A DNA stretch of 64,000 nt from CAVSVP01 sp963731125 (GTDB taxonomy: Bacteria; Pseudomonadota; Gammaproteobacteria; Competibacterales; Competibacteraceae). Position 1 is the stretch's first letter. Every line of letters begins with the position of its first letter. Location: the NCBI GenBank assembly GCA_963731125.1, contig CAVSVP010000005.1:1-64000 (forward strand). Reading direction: 5' to 3'. The notes below the pieces were generated by a model. The model worked only from the letters and a program-made list of their open reading frames with translations, was not told the origin of the DNA and did no database searches. Shown in pieces: positions 20,044 to 28,842 of the stretch. A program made the position numbers and the translations under genes.

Positions 20044-21678
20044 ATGAGTTTACCATCTAAATTAAGGCAAAGCCGAGCGCGCTGGAAGAGCAAAGCCGAC
20101 GCTCGTGCGCACGAGAACCGTTATTTTCGGCAAGAGCTTAGCCGTGTCAAAGCGGAGCGGAATCGGTTCAAACAAGAGGCGAAGGAAGCGAAAAGGCAGC
20201 TCCAGCAGAGCGCACACCAGGACCAGCGGCCGGCGGTGTGCCGCAAGGTGGATGTAGTGCTCCTGGCGTTGCAACTGTTTCTGATGGCACGGATTGGGTT
20301 TCGCGCGGTGTCGCGAGTGCTTGGCGTTCTGGGGCATCACCTGGGGCTGAGAAAAACCCCGTGCCCGCAGAGCATCAGCCACTGGGTGACGGGCTGTCTC
20401 CAGTACGCGCCTGAGGGAGTGGGTAGCGTGGTGGGTGCGGATCGGTTTGCTAACGGCTTTATTTGGCTGATCGACACCCGCATTGCTTTGGGTGCAGGGA
20501 AGATTCTGGGGGTGCTGGCACTGAACGCTGATCATTATCGACACACCGCGGGAGCCCCGTCGCTGCAAAGCGTGCGGTGCGTGGCGGTGGCGGTGGGGAC
20601 CTCCTGGAGCGGGGACGCCATCGCCGATGTCCTGCAACGGGTGATCGCGGTGTTGGGACGCCCGGTGGGGTTTCTCAAGGAGGAGGGAAGCGAGCTGGGG
20701 AAAGCCGTGAGGCGGCTGGGGGAACGCGGCTTTCCCAGCCCCAGCATTGCCGATCTCTCGCCCGTGATCGCTAACCTCTTCAAGCAGGCGTATGGCAACC
20801 CTCCCGTCTTTGCTACCTTCCTCTCGGCCTGCGGCAAAGTATCTCAGAAACTCAAGCAGACGCTACTGGCTTGTCTTGCCCCGCCACGGGTGTCGAGCAA
20901 CGCCCGCTTCATGAACCTGCATCGCCTGGTCCGGTGGGCCGAGCAACTGCTCAAGCACTCGCCGGTGGGGGGAGTGGCGCCGGCATCGCTCCTCGCCAAG
21001 CTACGGGCCAGCCTGGATCAACTGCCCGGCTGTAAAGCGTTCATCCGCCGATTCCTGCGCGATGCCACCCCGCTGCTGGAGTCGGAGAAGCTCCTCAAGC
21101 ACAAGGGGCTGAGCATCGAAACCAGCCACGCCTACGAAGCGCTGATCGAAGGGATTCCCTCCTCCTCACCCGTGCGTATCGGCTTCACGAACTGGATCAA
21201 AGAACAGCTCCACGTGGCTGAGACACTGGGGTTAGCCGAAACGGGGCTGCCGATCAGCTCTGACCCGATCGAGTCCCTGTTTGGGGTTGCCAAGCGACAC
21301 GGGGTAGGCGAGACCCAGGACGCCCATCGCATTGCCGCTCGGTTACCGGTTTGCTGCGACCAACTGACCAAGCAAGATGCCCAACGCGTACTCGACATAA
21401 GTGGGCTCCAGCAGGAAAACGTCATCGGGTCGCTGCCTTCATTGACCCAGCAAAGACGGCAGGTTCTGCCCCACCCAGGAAGCCTCGAAAGCCTCGCACT
21501 GGGTAACGCTGAGCACCCTCTCGAGCTGATTCCCGGGGCTGAAAACCGCTCAAAAAACCCAATAATACTCAATCTATCAGACCATTACAAAAAAACGCGT
21601 GACCCCGTAAGCAACGTAGAAAAAACCGCCATACCCCCGCCGAGAGGTCATCCGTCGGGGCCCACAAGAGCTGTTTGA
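20044..21678 (+). CDS. Putative transposase of an unclassified IS (about 544 residues)
   Basis: The N-terminal 60 residues are a charged coiled coil (RAHENRYFRQELSRVKAERN), followed by a domain with acidic residues in transposase-like positions (WLIDTR, SIADLS, SDPIESLFG), suggesting a DDE/RNase H-fold transposase. I cannot place it in a named IS family with confidence. ATG at 20044 is chosen for upstream AGAGG; a GTG start at 20002 is also open. The element boundaries are not clear. Its right side abuts the damaged C-terminus of the DUF3604 gene, whose family-like sequence breaks off near 21752, which is a likely IS end. Confidence 0.6.
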   Translation: MSLPSKLRQSRARWKSKADARAHENRYFRQELSRVKAERNRFKQEAKEAKRQLQQSAHQDQRPAVCRKVDVVLLALQLFLMARIGFRAVSRVLGVLGHHLGLRKTPCPQSISHWVTGCLQYAPEGVGSVVGADRFANGFIWLIDTRIALGAGKILGVLALNADHYRHTAGAPSLQSVRCVAVAVGTSWSGDAIADVLQRVIAVLGRPVGFLKEEGSELGKAVRRLGERGFPSPSIADLSPVIANLFKQAYGNPPVFATFLSACGKVSQKLKQTLLACLAPPRVSSNARFMNLHRLVRWAEQLLKHSPVGGVAPASLLAKLRASLDQLPGCKAFIRRFLRDATPLLESEKLLKHKGLSIETSHAYEALIEGIPSSSPVRIGFTNWIKEQLHVAETLGLAETGLPISSDPIESLFGVAKRHGVGETQDAHRIAARLPVCCDQLTKQDAQRVLDISGLQQENVIGSLPSLTQQRRQVLPHPGSLESLALGNAEHPLELIPGAENRSKNPIILNLSDHYKKTRDPVSNVEKTAIPPPRGHPSGPTRAV

Positions 21679-21685
21679 CAGCGGA

Positions 21686-23319
21686 TCAAGAAAATCTAAA
21701 GCCAAAAACCGGGGAAAGGTTCAGAGCCAATTTAGACGCCCCAGGTCTACAGTTATCCTGGTTCTGGCAGCGCAGACTGCCTGAGTTTACCGCCAGGGTT
21801 GGTTCCTGGATAGCGCGCACATAGTAAACCGTATCCCGGCGGTTCTGCACGAAGTCGGGATCAGCAAATGTCACATGACAGCCGTCTGGATCGGCTGGAC
21901 AAGTCAAGATACGCCAGGGATCATCAATGAGCGACGCGAGGGGCTCATCGGGGCGTTGTTGCGGACGGATGCGCACGACTTCGATGCGCGTCATAAGGTG
22001 GCGTGCGCTGCCGGGATGATAACACTCTCCCAGACAAAGGCGTTGCATCCGCTCCTTGTCCAGGGTATTGATGATCGACTCGGGACAGCCGGGCTGTTGC
22101 ACCAGGGCGCCGGCAGTTTGTACCACAAACCGCGGGGATACGGTCAGTCTAGTTTCTGTGCCCATGGGTGCGGGCCCATCTGGACCATTCTGCAGTTCGA
22201 ACCAGAGCAGAATGCGGACGCCGGACGTGGCATAGACTTCGCGCCGCTGCAAGGCTTCCCAGATAGCATGGCGGCTACGTTCTTTGCTGTGTACTGCCGT
22301 TAGACCGCCGGTCATAAAATAAAGAGGCCTGCCGCGCAAAGTCGAGCACGCGGAAGACCGGCGTTTTTAGCATCGCTGCCTGGTTAAGGGCTAGTGATTC
22401 CGGCGTCGGCGCCGGCGGTTTGCCGAGGATGCGGTCCCGCCATGCTTCGCTGCGCGGGCCGACGGCGTCGCTCATGCGGTGCCTTGCAAATTCCTTATAG
22501 CCGGTGCCGGGACGCGCGCTATGGTTATCGCTGGCGGCTACGAAGCCAACCACAAGATGCCGGGGCCGCTTAGGATCGGTAAAATTGCCGCGCGCCAGGG
22601 CGTATTGTACCGAAGCGCCAGGCCGGTATTGAAACGCCGGGTTAAAGCAGTCGGTACATTGTCCGCAGTTTTGCCAATCTTCCACTTCGGCTCCCGGCAC
22701 CGTCAGGCGACCGGCGATACCGGCGGCAGCATAGTTAGCGCGCGCCTGGGCAACACAGCGTTCGCATTCCTGGGCAGGGACATCTCCACAGCGGGTGCGG
22801 ATGATTTCTCCGGCACGCCAGCAACAGGGGTGATAGCCCGCACTGGGTTCAGGGCATAGGGGCTTACCTGCGGCGCTATAGTTCACCGCTCGCCAGTCCT
22901 GGTACTGCTCGGAGTTGCCGTGGCCCGAATAGATCTCGATAAGCGGTTGTCGTTTGGGGTCGGCCGCAATGCTCGGAATCTCTTTGTCAAACGTATACCC
23001 GGGAGGTGTATAGAAACCCCAGGTCGTGCCGTGAGGTATCACCAGTGCATTCGAGTCCCCTGCAGCTAGTTTATTCAACAATTCGGCAGGTGATTTGGCG
23101 ATTTCGCGGCAGTCCCGGGGAAGTGCGCGGGTTGGAATGCCTTGGGGGCACGTGGGTACGGCATTGGTTTCCCGTAAAAAAGTCAGCATATCCAGGTAAG
23201 GCTGGTAGTGAGGAAATTCAAGAAAAGGCACTGTCAGCAGCGTCCATAGGCTAATGCCGGGATTCTCGAGCGCCCGGCGTGCCGGACCTGGGGCGGCAAT
23301 CGGCCGTGCCGGCAGCGTT
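21686..23319 (-). pseudogene. DUF3604 gene, middle and C-terminal part
   Basis: This is the larger downstream half of a broken DUF3604 gene (N-terminal half at 27433-28003). It begins at the 8-bp target duplication GCAGCGTT (23312-23319) with LPARPIAAPGPARR and runs through ETNAVPTCPQGIPTR, HGTTWGFYTPPGY and FVAASDNHSARPG, all typical of the family. Near 22,312-22,330 a one-base shift in a T/A-rich run changes frame: the first frame ends SNGSTQQRT, the other resumes as YFMTGGLTAVHSKERSRHAI. The family-like sequence stops near 21752 (SLRCQNQDNC), so the true C-terminus is lost, probably to the adjacent IS. Function is unknown; the family is related to PHP-type phosphoesterases. Confidence 0.85.
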
Positions 23320-23695
23320 GGGCGCATTCCCATTTTCCCGGTCAAGGTGCCAACAGAGAGAGGTGAGAATTTGCCATACGTTTCAACAGATTCCACCGTC
23401 CGGATTTGTAGTAGGCCCGTAGCATGAGCATCTGCTCGGCGGTTTCCCGATACCAAAAGAGGCAAGGTCCTTTCAGCCGTAGATTGACCACCCGGCGAAC
23501 GGCACTTTCCACCGCACCACTACCGATAGGCAACTGCAAGGCTTTCAGCGTGGGGTAGGCCATCCGGTGTTGATGGCGGATAAAGTAGTTGCGTTCGGTG
23601 GTGATCGCCTTCCCATGGCGCCCCCGGCACATGGCCCGTACCGCTTCGACCACCGCCTCCACCTGCCCTTGGAGTAGCAACCGCCGGTGCTGGCG

Positions 23696-25048
23696 GAGTC
23701 TGTACATTAGATTGTGTAAATGCTCATTCTCGTCAACACTGTAGCGCAATAGGAAATAAGGAGAGCAGGGATGAGTGTACCCTTTGGAAAAGTCGACGTC
23801 GTGGATACGGCGCAATTGGAAGCGTTGTCTGTGGAGCTGGCCAAACATATCAAGAGTGAACAAGATATTGCGGCGCTAAGCCGCCAGTTGCTGAAACTGA
23901 CGGTGGAGCGGGCTTTGCAGGTGGAGATGGAGGAACCCTTAGGCTATGCCAAACATGCCCAAGAAGGCCACGGCAGCGGCAATAGCCGTAATGGTTATTC
24001 CAGCAAGACACTGAAGGGGAATATCGGGGAGGTGGAGATCCAACCCCCCGGGATCGCCAAGGGTGCTTTGAACCGCAGCTGATTGGCAAGGGCCAGACCC
24101 GGCTGACGGAGTTTGATGACCAGATCCTCACCTTGTACGCCAAAGGCATGACGACACGCGACATTGCCGAGACCTTCCGGGAAATGTATGGAGCGGACGT
24201 TTCCGCCAGCCTCATCAGTAAGGTGACCGATGCGGTGTGGGAGACGGTGCAAGCCTGGCAAACGCGACCCTTGGACGCTTTATCTCCCATTCTTTATCTG
24301 GACGGGATCGTGGTCAAAATCCGCCAGGATAACCGGGTGATCAACAACACCGTGCATGTCGCCCTGGGCGTTAATCTCGACGGCCACAAAGAAGTCCTGG
24401 GGTTGTGGCTCGCCGAAACCGAGGGAGCGAAGTTTTGGCTCACGGTGTTAACCGAGTTACAGAACCGCGGCTTGAAGGACGTTTTTATCGTCTGCGTGGA
24501 TGGCCTCACGGGCTTCCCCGAGGCCATTCAGACGGTCTATCCCAAGGCCAAGATCCAGCTGTGCATTGTCCATCTCATGCGCAATGCCCTCAACTCTGTC
24601 GCGTATAAAGACCGTCGTGCGGTGGCGGCAGCATTAAAGCGCATTTATCAAGCGATCACGGTGGCTGAGGCTGAACAAGCGTTGGAGCAGTTTAGCGAGC
24701 GCTGGGATGGGAAATATCCCTCCATCAGTGCCTTGTGGTTACGCCACTGGGAGCATATCATCACCTTATTGGATTATCCCGAGGAGATCCGACGGGTGAT
24801 CTATACTACCAACGCGATTGAATCATTAAACAGCGTTATCCGTAAAGCAACGAAACACCGGCGGGTTTTTCCCACGGACCGCTCGGCCATGAAAGTCGTC
24901 TATCTGGCCATCGAGCGGGCCGCCCAGAAGTGGACGGTACCGGTGAAAGATGGGAAACTGGCACTAAATCGCTTCGCTATCGAATTCGAAGACCGCATGC
25001 CAGGAAAGTAACGTTACCGAGCGTTTACACAAAATCGTTGACAGTCTC
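23696..25048 (+). mobile_element. IS256-family insertion sequence
   Basis: Imperfect inverted repeats of about 30 bp (22 matches, core TTGTGTAAANGCTC) define a 1,353-bp element, typical IS256 length. Left flank TGCTGGCG (23688-23695) and right flank TGCTGGGCG (25049-25057) form a target duplication with one extra G. It lies inside the transposase gene of the surrounding element. Confidence 0.85.
23771..25011 (+). pseudogene. IS256 transposase, frameshifted
   Basis: The first frame (23771-24082) gives the N-terminus (EEPLGYAKHAQEGHGSGNSR) and the second (24133-25011) the rest, with catalytic residues in LYLDGIVVKIR, IVCVDGLTGFPEA and TNAIESLNSVIRK. Adding one C to the six-C run at 24044-24049 joins them into a normal 413-residue mutator-type transposase (EIQPPRDRQGCFEPQLIGK). 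This is a one-base deletion or a homopolymer reading error. If real, the copy is inactive. Confidence 0.85.
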
Positions 25049-26063
25049 TGCTGGGCGAACCCAGGCTTTACGCTCCTTCGCTGACCAGCTCTTGCGCAAC
25101 GCTGCCACTTTGCCCAAATGCTCCACCGCATGATAGAAGTCAATCACCTCATGGACCTGCTCCGGATGCAACCCCAAGGCCTTGACCAGCCCCGGCACGC
25201 GATGCCAAATCCAATGCGCCCCATCGGCGACGAACACCACGTGATCGGCCTGGTCAATGGCCACGCCCTGCAAGTACCCCTGCAGCAGACTGCACAAGGC
25301 ATCCGGCCCCTTCAGGCTACCGTCGATCAGCGGCGCAAAACGCTTCTCCAGGTTGCCGGCGTCGTCCACAAGATAAACCATGAACAGCTTCGGTTCCCGC
25401 CACGCGCCCCGGTAGCGCTTCCGGCCCTTGGGGGTCTGCCGACCCCGTTGGTTCTCCCGTAGCCGCACCCGCCCCCCATCGGGGCTGACCACCACACGGC
25501 GGCCCGCTACCGTCTCGCCCGGTTCCAGCGTCAGGTCCTTGGCCTGCTGTAGTACGCGGGCGCGTTCGCCATAGCGGTAGGCCAACGGGCGCACCACCTT
25601 GCCCCCAAGCTCCACACCGTGCTCCAACAGCACCTGGCACACCGCCTCGAACGAACTCAACAACGCCGACCAGGCGCTGACCAACGACCCCAACCAGGGC
25701 GTACAACGCTCATGAATCCCCAACAACACCAACCCCGCCTAGACTCCTTGGCACTGACCCTGGCGACGCTTACCGGGACGTCGGTAATAACGCACTCGCA
25801 CCGTCATGTACAAACCACTGACCGTGCGCATCTGGACCGTCTCGTAGCCTTCATGCTTCAGCTTCTGTGGCCACGCCCGAATCAGCTCCGCTTCCTTCTC
25901 CCGTTGCGCTTCGGCGTCCAAGCTGGCCTGCACGTGACGCTCCAAGAGCACCTTCGCCAACGCGTCAGTACAGGCCCGAATCTCCCGCTCCAGCGCCTCC
26001 AATTCCTCCGGGCTGGTTACGCTTCGTGAGCCTTGCTCGAGTTCGCGCAGACGCTCATAGACC

Positions 26064-27262
26064 TAGGGCAATCGCGCTATGTGAGTTTCGGCCCGAAGAT
26101 GAGTTGGTTACGGTACTCGTCGTTCAGTGAAGCGCGCAGCTTACGACGTCGCAGGCTATCCTGGGAGGAGCCGTTGTGGCGTATCACATTGAGCGCCATC
26201 CGCCGGATCAGAGCGAGGTTTTCAGCCGAGTGAGGTTGGTGTGCCCGGTTGGCATCTTCGCCGAACTGCACGTCCAGTACCCAATGCTGGCCATTCTCGG
26301 TATCCCAGTGGCGGCGCACGGCGTCGGCAAAGCACGCCGGATCGGTCAGTGAGCATAGGTAATAGCGGTGTTCGGTCGTCGTTGTATCGCCGATGATCCG
26401 AGTCGCTTTGAGTCGACCGACCGCTTGCAGTCCGGCCCACTCGGGTGGTTGCTCCAGCCAGGCAATCTCGTCACTCAGGGCGTAGCGGCGGATTTCAATT
26501 CGACCATGGTCTTTGTCTACCGTCTCCTGCTGGGGTAATCGGTCCTGAGTAATTTCCGTATCCAACCATAAGCGCACGTCGTCATGCAGACTCGGGTGGT
26601 TATCTTTCAGGGCCAGGATGTAATCCGCGCCAGCGTCGACCACCTCCCGGGCAATGGCTTTCTGACAGCCCATCGCATCGATCGTGACCCCCGCGCCTCG
26701 CACGTCCAGCAGTGACAGTAGCTCTGGCATCGCCGTGATTTCATTGGTTTTGTCTGCCACCGCCTGCGGCGTGAGGACTAGGCGGGCTTTCGCCGCGTAG
26801 GCACTCACCAGGTGAACGGCTTGATCCCCCACCCGGCTACCCCGCAGGCGCTTACCATCCAGACACACCGGCTCCCCCGCTAAACTCGGTATAGCAACCT
26901 CCACCCACCGCAACAACGCCTCCGTAAACGCCCCCGGTGCCAGGCGCCCCAATACGTCACTGAGCGTATCATGGGACGGAATGCCATTCGGCAGTTCCAA
27001 GAACTCTCGCAACCAGTCCTCTTTTTGCTTCCCAAATTCTTCCATTCCCACCCAGTCTTCAATCCCACTGAGCACGGCACAAAACACAATCATGAGAATG
27101 TCAGTCAATTTGTGTAGCTTGTTTCGGGTTTCCCGGCGGGGGTCAGGCAGCTCGGCAAAATAGGGGCGGGGATCAGGCAGCATCGGTTATCTCCTCAACG
27201 TCAGGATGCCGCCTAACATTACCTGCATCCTCTGTCAAGGGCTATATAGCGCGATTGCCCTA
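26064..27262 (-). mobile_element. ISAs1-family insertion sequence
   Basis: Terminal repeats beginning TAGGGCAATCGCGCTAT (26064 inward, inverted at 27262) enclose one transposase. A perfect 10-bp duplication CTCATAGACC flanks the element at 26054-26063 and 27263-27272, as expected for ISAs1. Length is 1,199 bp. It interrupts codon 22 or so of the surrounding transposase gene. Confidence 0.92.
26077..27183 (-). CDS. ISAs1-family transposase
   Basis: This intact 368-residue transposase has the ISAs1 hallmarks: LPDPRRETRNKLHKL at the N-terminus, FCAVLSGIEDWVGMEEF, VTIDAMGCQKAIA, DYILALKDNHPSL and HWDTENGQHWVLDV. The start has GAGGAG seven bases upstream. No lesion is visible, so this copy may be active and is probably one of the later arrivals in the nest. 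Confidence 0.92.
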   Translation of the reverse strand: MLPDPRPYFAELPDPRRETRNKLHKLTDILMIVFCAVLSGIEDWVGMEEFGKQKEDWLREFLELPNGIPSHDTLSDVLGRLAPGAFTEALLRWVEVAIPSLAGEPVCLDGKRLRGSRVGDQAVHLVSAYAAKARLVLTPQAVADKTNEITAMPELLSLLDVRGAGVTIDAMGCQKAIAREVVDAGADYILALKDNHPSLHDDVRLWLDTEITQDRLPQQETVDKDHGRIEIRRYALSDEIAWLEQPPEWAGLQAVGRLKATRIIGDTTTTEHRYYLCSLTDPACFADAVRRHWDTENGQHWVLDVQFGEDANRAHQPHSAENLALIRRMALNVIRHNGSSQDSLRRRKLRASLNDEYRNQLIFGPKLT

Positions 27263-27432
27263 CTCATAGACCCCTTGTTTATCCGCCTTATCTCCAACAT
27301 AATCGGGGGTGCCCAAATCACTATTCATCTCGCTTCCTCCAGAAATACAGTTCGGGGGGGAGAGAATATCGGTGATTTGGGCTCCTATGTCACGGGGCCA
27401 TCAGACATGGCCGGGAAAATGGGAATGCGCCC

Positions 27433-28003
27433 GCAGCGTTTCTTCTCCATCGTTTCGGAAGAGAACGGTGCGATGGCCATCATGTGTCGCGGGAGTAATA
27501 CCCACCTGCGACCATTCCCAGCCGAGAAAAGCGACGCTATCCGGATTCTCGGGATTGCTTGCGCTGGCGTTGCATTGCCGGACCGACTGCTGAAGCTCGC
27601 GCCACTGCCGTGGCGTTAGGGTTTCGGCATGGTCGGTAATGGCAAAGAAGTCTAAGCCTGCACAAAATTTTGCAAAGTCGCAGGCATCGGCAGGCGGATG
27701 ATTTCCTTCGCCATAGAAAATCGGCAAACTGCGGAAGAAAGCGTCAGCCGAGAAAGTGGTGTGGCTGTGTAGGTCGCCGAATAAAATCAGCTTTGCCGGT
27801 GGCGTGTTCCGGCCTAAGTTACGAGCCGCCTCACGCTGCGAGGCGCTGCGTTGGGCAATTAATGAGCGCGGCAGCGGCTGCATGGCAACCGTTCCGGGAC
27901 CCTGGTGCTGACCTCCCCGGTAGAGAAGATAGGCCGCCGCGACAAGTACAGCGACTACCACTGCACATGCCGTAGCCAGGCCAAGCCGGTATCGCCTGCG
28001 CAT
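27433..28003 (-). pseudogene. DUF3604 gene, N-terminal part
   Basis: The fragment starts with a membrane anchor or signal (LATACAVVVAVLVAAAYLL, residues 9-27) and the family's metal-site motif FGDLHSHTTFSADAFF, then FFAITDHAETLTPRQW and FLGWEWSQVG. It runs into the 22-bp terminal repeat of the composite insertion, where the frame ends artificially as AHSHFPGHV. The intact protein would be exported or anchored at the inner membrane facing the periplasm. Its remaining part is at 21686-23319. Confidence 0.85.
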
Positions 28004-28093
28004 ACCGTGTCCGCCTTAAGCAGTAAGAGATATTAGCATGAGTTTTGTCTTTCAAAGACGGAAAAGCGTGAACTATGGTGGCTGCATTTGCGT

Positions 28094-28312
28094 TTAGCGC
28101 AAACGGTTTCCCTTCAACGCCCACAGCGTGTCTCTAAAAAAAATCCGCCCTACGTAACAAGCGGTAAGCATGTCTTTCACCAAGGTTGCGGGATAGATGC
28201 GATCCCACTGTTGCGTTTGGCGCATCTCAAGTGATATAGTATAAGATTCCTTTTTCTGGTGATCCGTCTCCTGAAGCCATTTCAGCGCGAGCGGTTTCTG
28301 GTACTCAGGCAT
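28094..28312 (-). CDS. Hypothetical small protein, 72 residues
   Basis: The family is not recognised. The ATG at 28312 has AAGGA at good spacing, and the frame MPEYQKPLALKWLQETDHQK runs to a stop without membrane segments. The second half is basic and aromatic. It lies upstream of the DUF3604 gene on the same strand, 90 bases apart, so co-transcription is possible. Confidence 0.4.
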   Translation of the reverse strand: MPEYQKPLALKWLQETDHQKKESYTISLEMRQTQQWDRIYPATLVKDMLTACYVGRIFFRDTLWALKGNRLR

Positions 28313-28404
28313 GGTGAATTCCTTGTACGTTATCGTTGCAGACCGCAATCATTAGACCTCTTGCATCAGTCAGACGCTAGCTGTCCAGGCTGAGCCACTC
28401 TCAA

Positions 28405-28438
28405 TGTGCCGCAATATAATTTGTGCCGCAATATAATT
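28405..28438. repeat. Perfect 17-bp tandem duplication
   Basis: TGTGCCGCAATATAATT occurs twice head to tail. Each copy contains TATAAT on the plus strand. It sits in the gap between two small minus-strand genes and may be a slippage product or a duplicated promoter or regulatory box. Confidence 0.6.
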
Positions 28439-28464
28439 AATGTTGATGAGTCATGTAAATAACG

Positions 28465-28677
28465 TCATTTAGCGGAGCGAGGCTTTGGCACTGTCATTTT
28501 GCTGACCTCCATCTGCAACTCTTCCACTACCTTAAGTGCCAAGGCCAGTAGATCAGCCAAATGAGTTTTGGCTTCTGGAGAAGAATCTTTGCTTCTCTCG
28601 CTTGCCAGCAGAAGCACTGAGCGAACTTCACCCAGACGTTGCGCTATTTTATCTGTATCCGAACTTGAGATTGGCAT
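28465..28677 (-). CDS. Hypothetical small protein, 70 residues
   Basis: The product is predicted to be largely helical (TDKIAQRLGEVRSVLLLAS, HLADLLALALKVVEELQMEV) with a basic tail (TVPKPRSAK), resembling small coiled-coil or DNA-associated proteins, but no family is recognised. AGGTAG about nine bases before ATG is a plausible ribosome site. It stands alone, with its own gaps on each side. Confidence 0.45.
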   Translation of the reverse strand: MPISSSDTDKIAQRLGEVRSVLLLASERSKDSSPEAKTHLADLLALALKVVEELQMEVSKMTVPKPRSAK

Positions 28678-28842
28678 CGGAGCTACCTGTTGTCATATAA
28701 CACGCATAATGGTTGTGATGCTAAGGTTTTTTTATGCTGGCGTTGCAGCGATTCCTATGGTAGCCGAATAGTCTGCTATCCAGAAAAACTTATTTTCGTT
28801 GGTCTACTGAGCAAATCATTATCCTCCTGCCTACCGGAGAGG

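Larger units (their letters stand above)
23342..27328 (-). pseudogene. Transposase of the outer ISKra4-like element, in three pieces
   Basis: The start lies at 27328 (ATG with GGAGGA upstream; MNSDLGTPDYVGDKADKQG). After 22 codons the ISAs1 element intervenes, then the gene resumes at 26053 (RLRELEQGSRSVTSPEELEA). An in-frame TAG at 25739-25741 follows GQCQGV, the catalytic region continues (VFVADGAHWIWHR, FYHAVEHL), and IS256 splits it after ERKAWVR. The C-terminal part 23342-23687 has LPIGSGAVESAVRRVVNLR. Rejoined using the 8-bp duplication it totals 1,416 bases, an exact codon multiple. The family call ISKra4-like is tentative. Confidence 0.8.
23320..27432 (-). mobile_element. Composite insertion: ISKra4-like element carrying IS256 and ISAs1
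   Basis: Perfect 22-bp inverted repeats (23320-23341, beginning GGGCGCATTCCC, and 27411-27432) bound a 4.1-kb insertion. It is flanked by an 8-bp duplication GCAGCGTT (23312-23319 and 27433-27440). Deleting it together with one duplication copy rejoins DUF3604 in frame (NDGEETL + PARPIAAPG). Removing the two inner elements leaves an ancestral IS of about 1.54 kb with a single 471-codon transposase gene. Confidence 0.9.
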
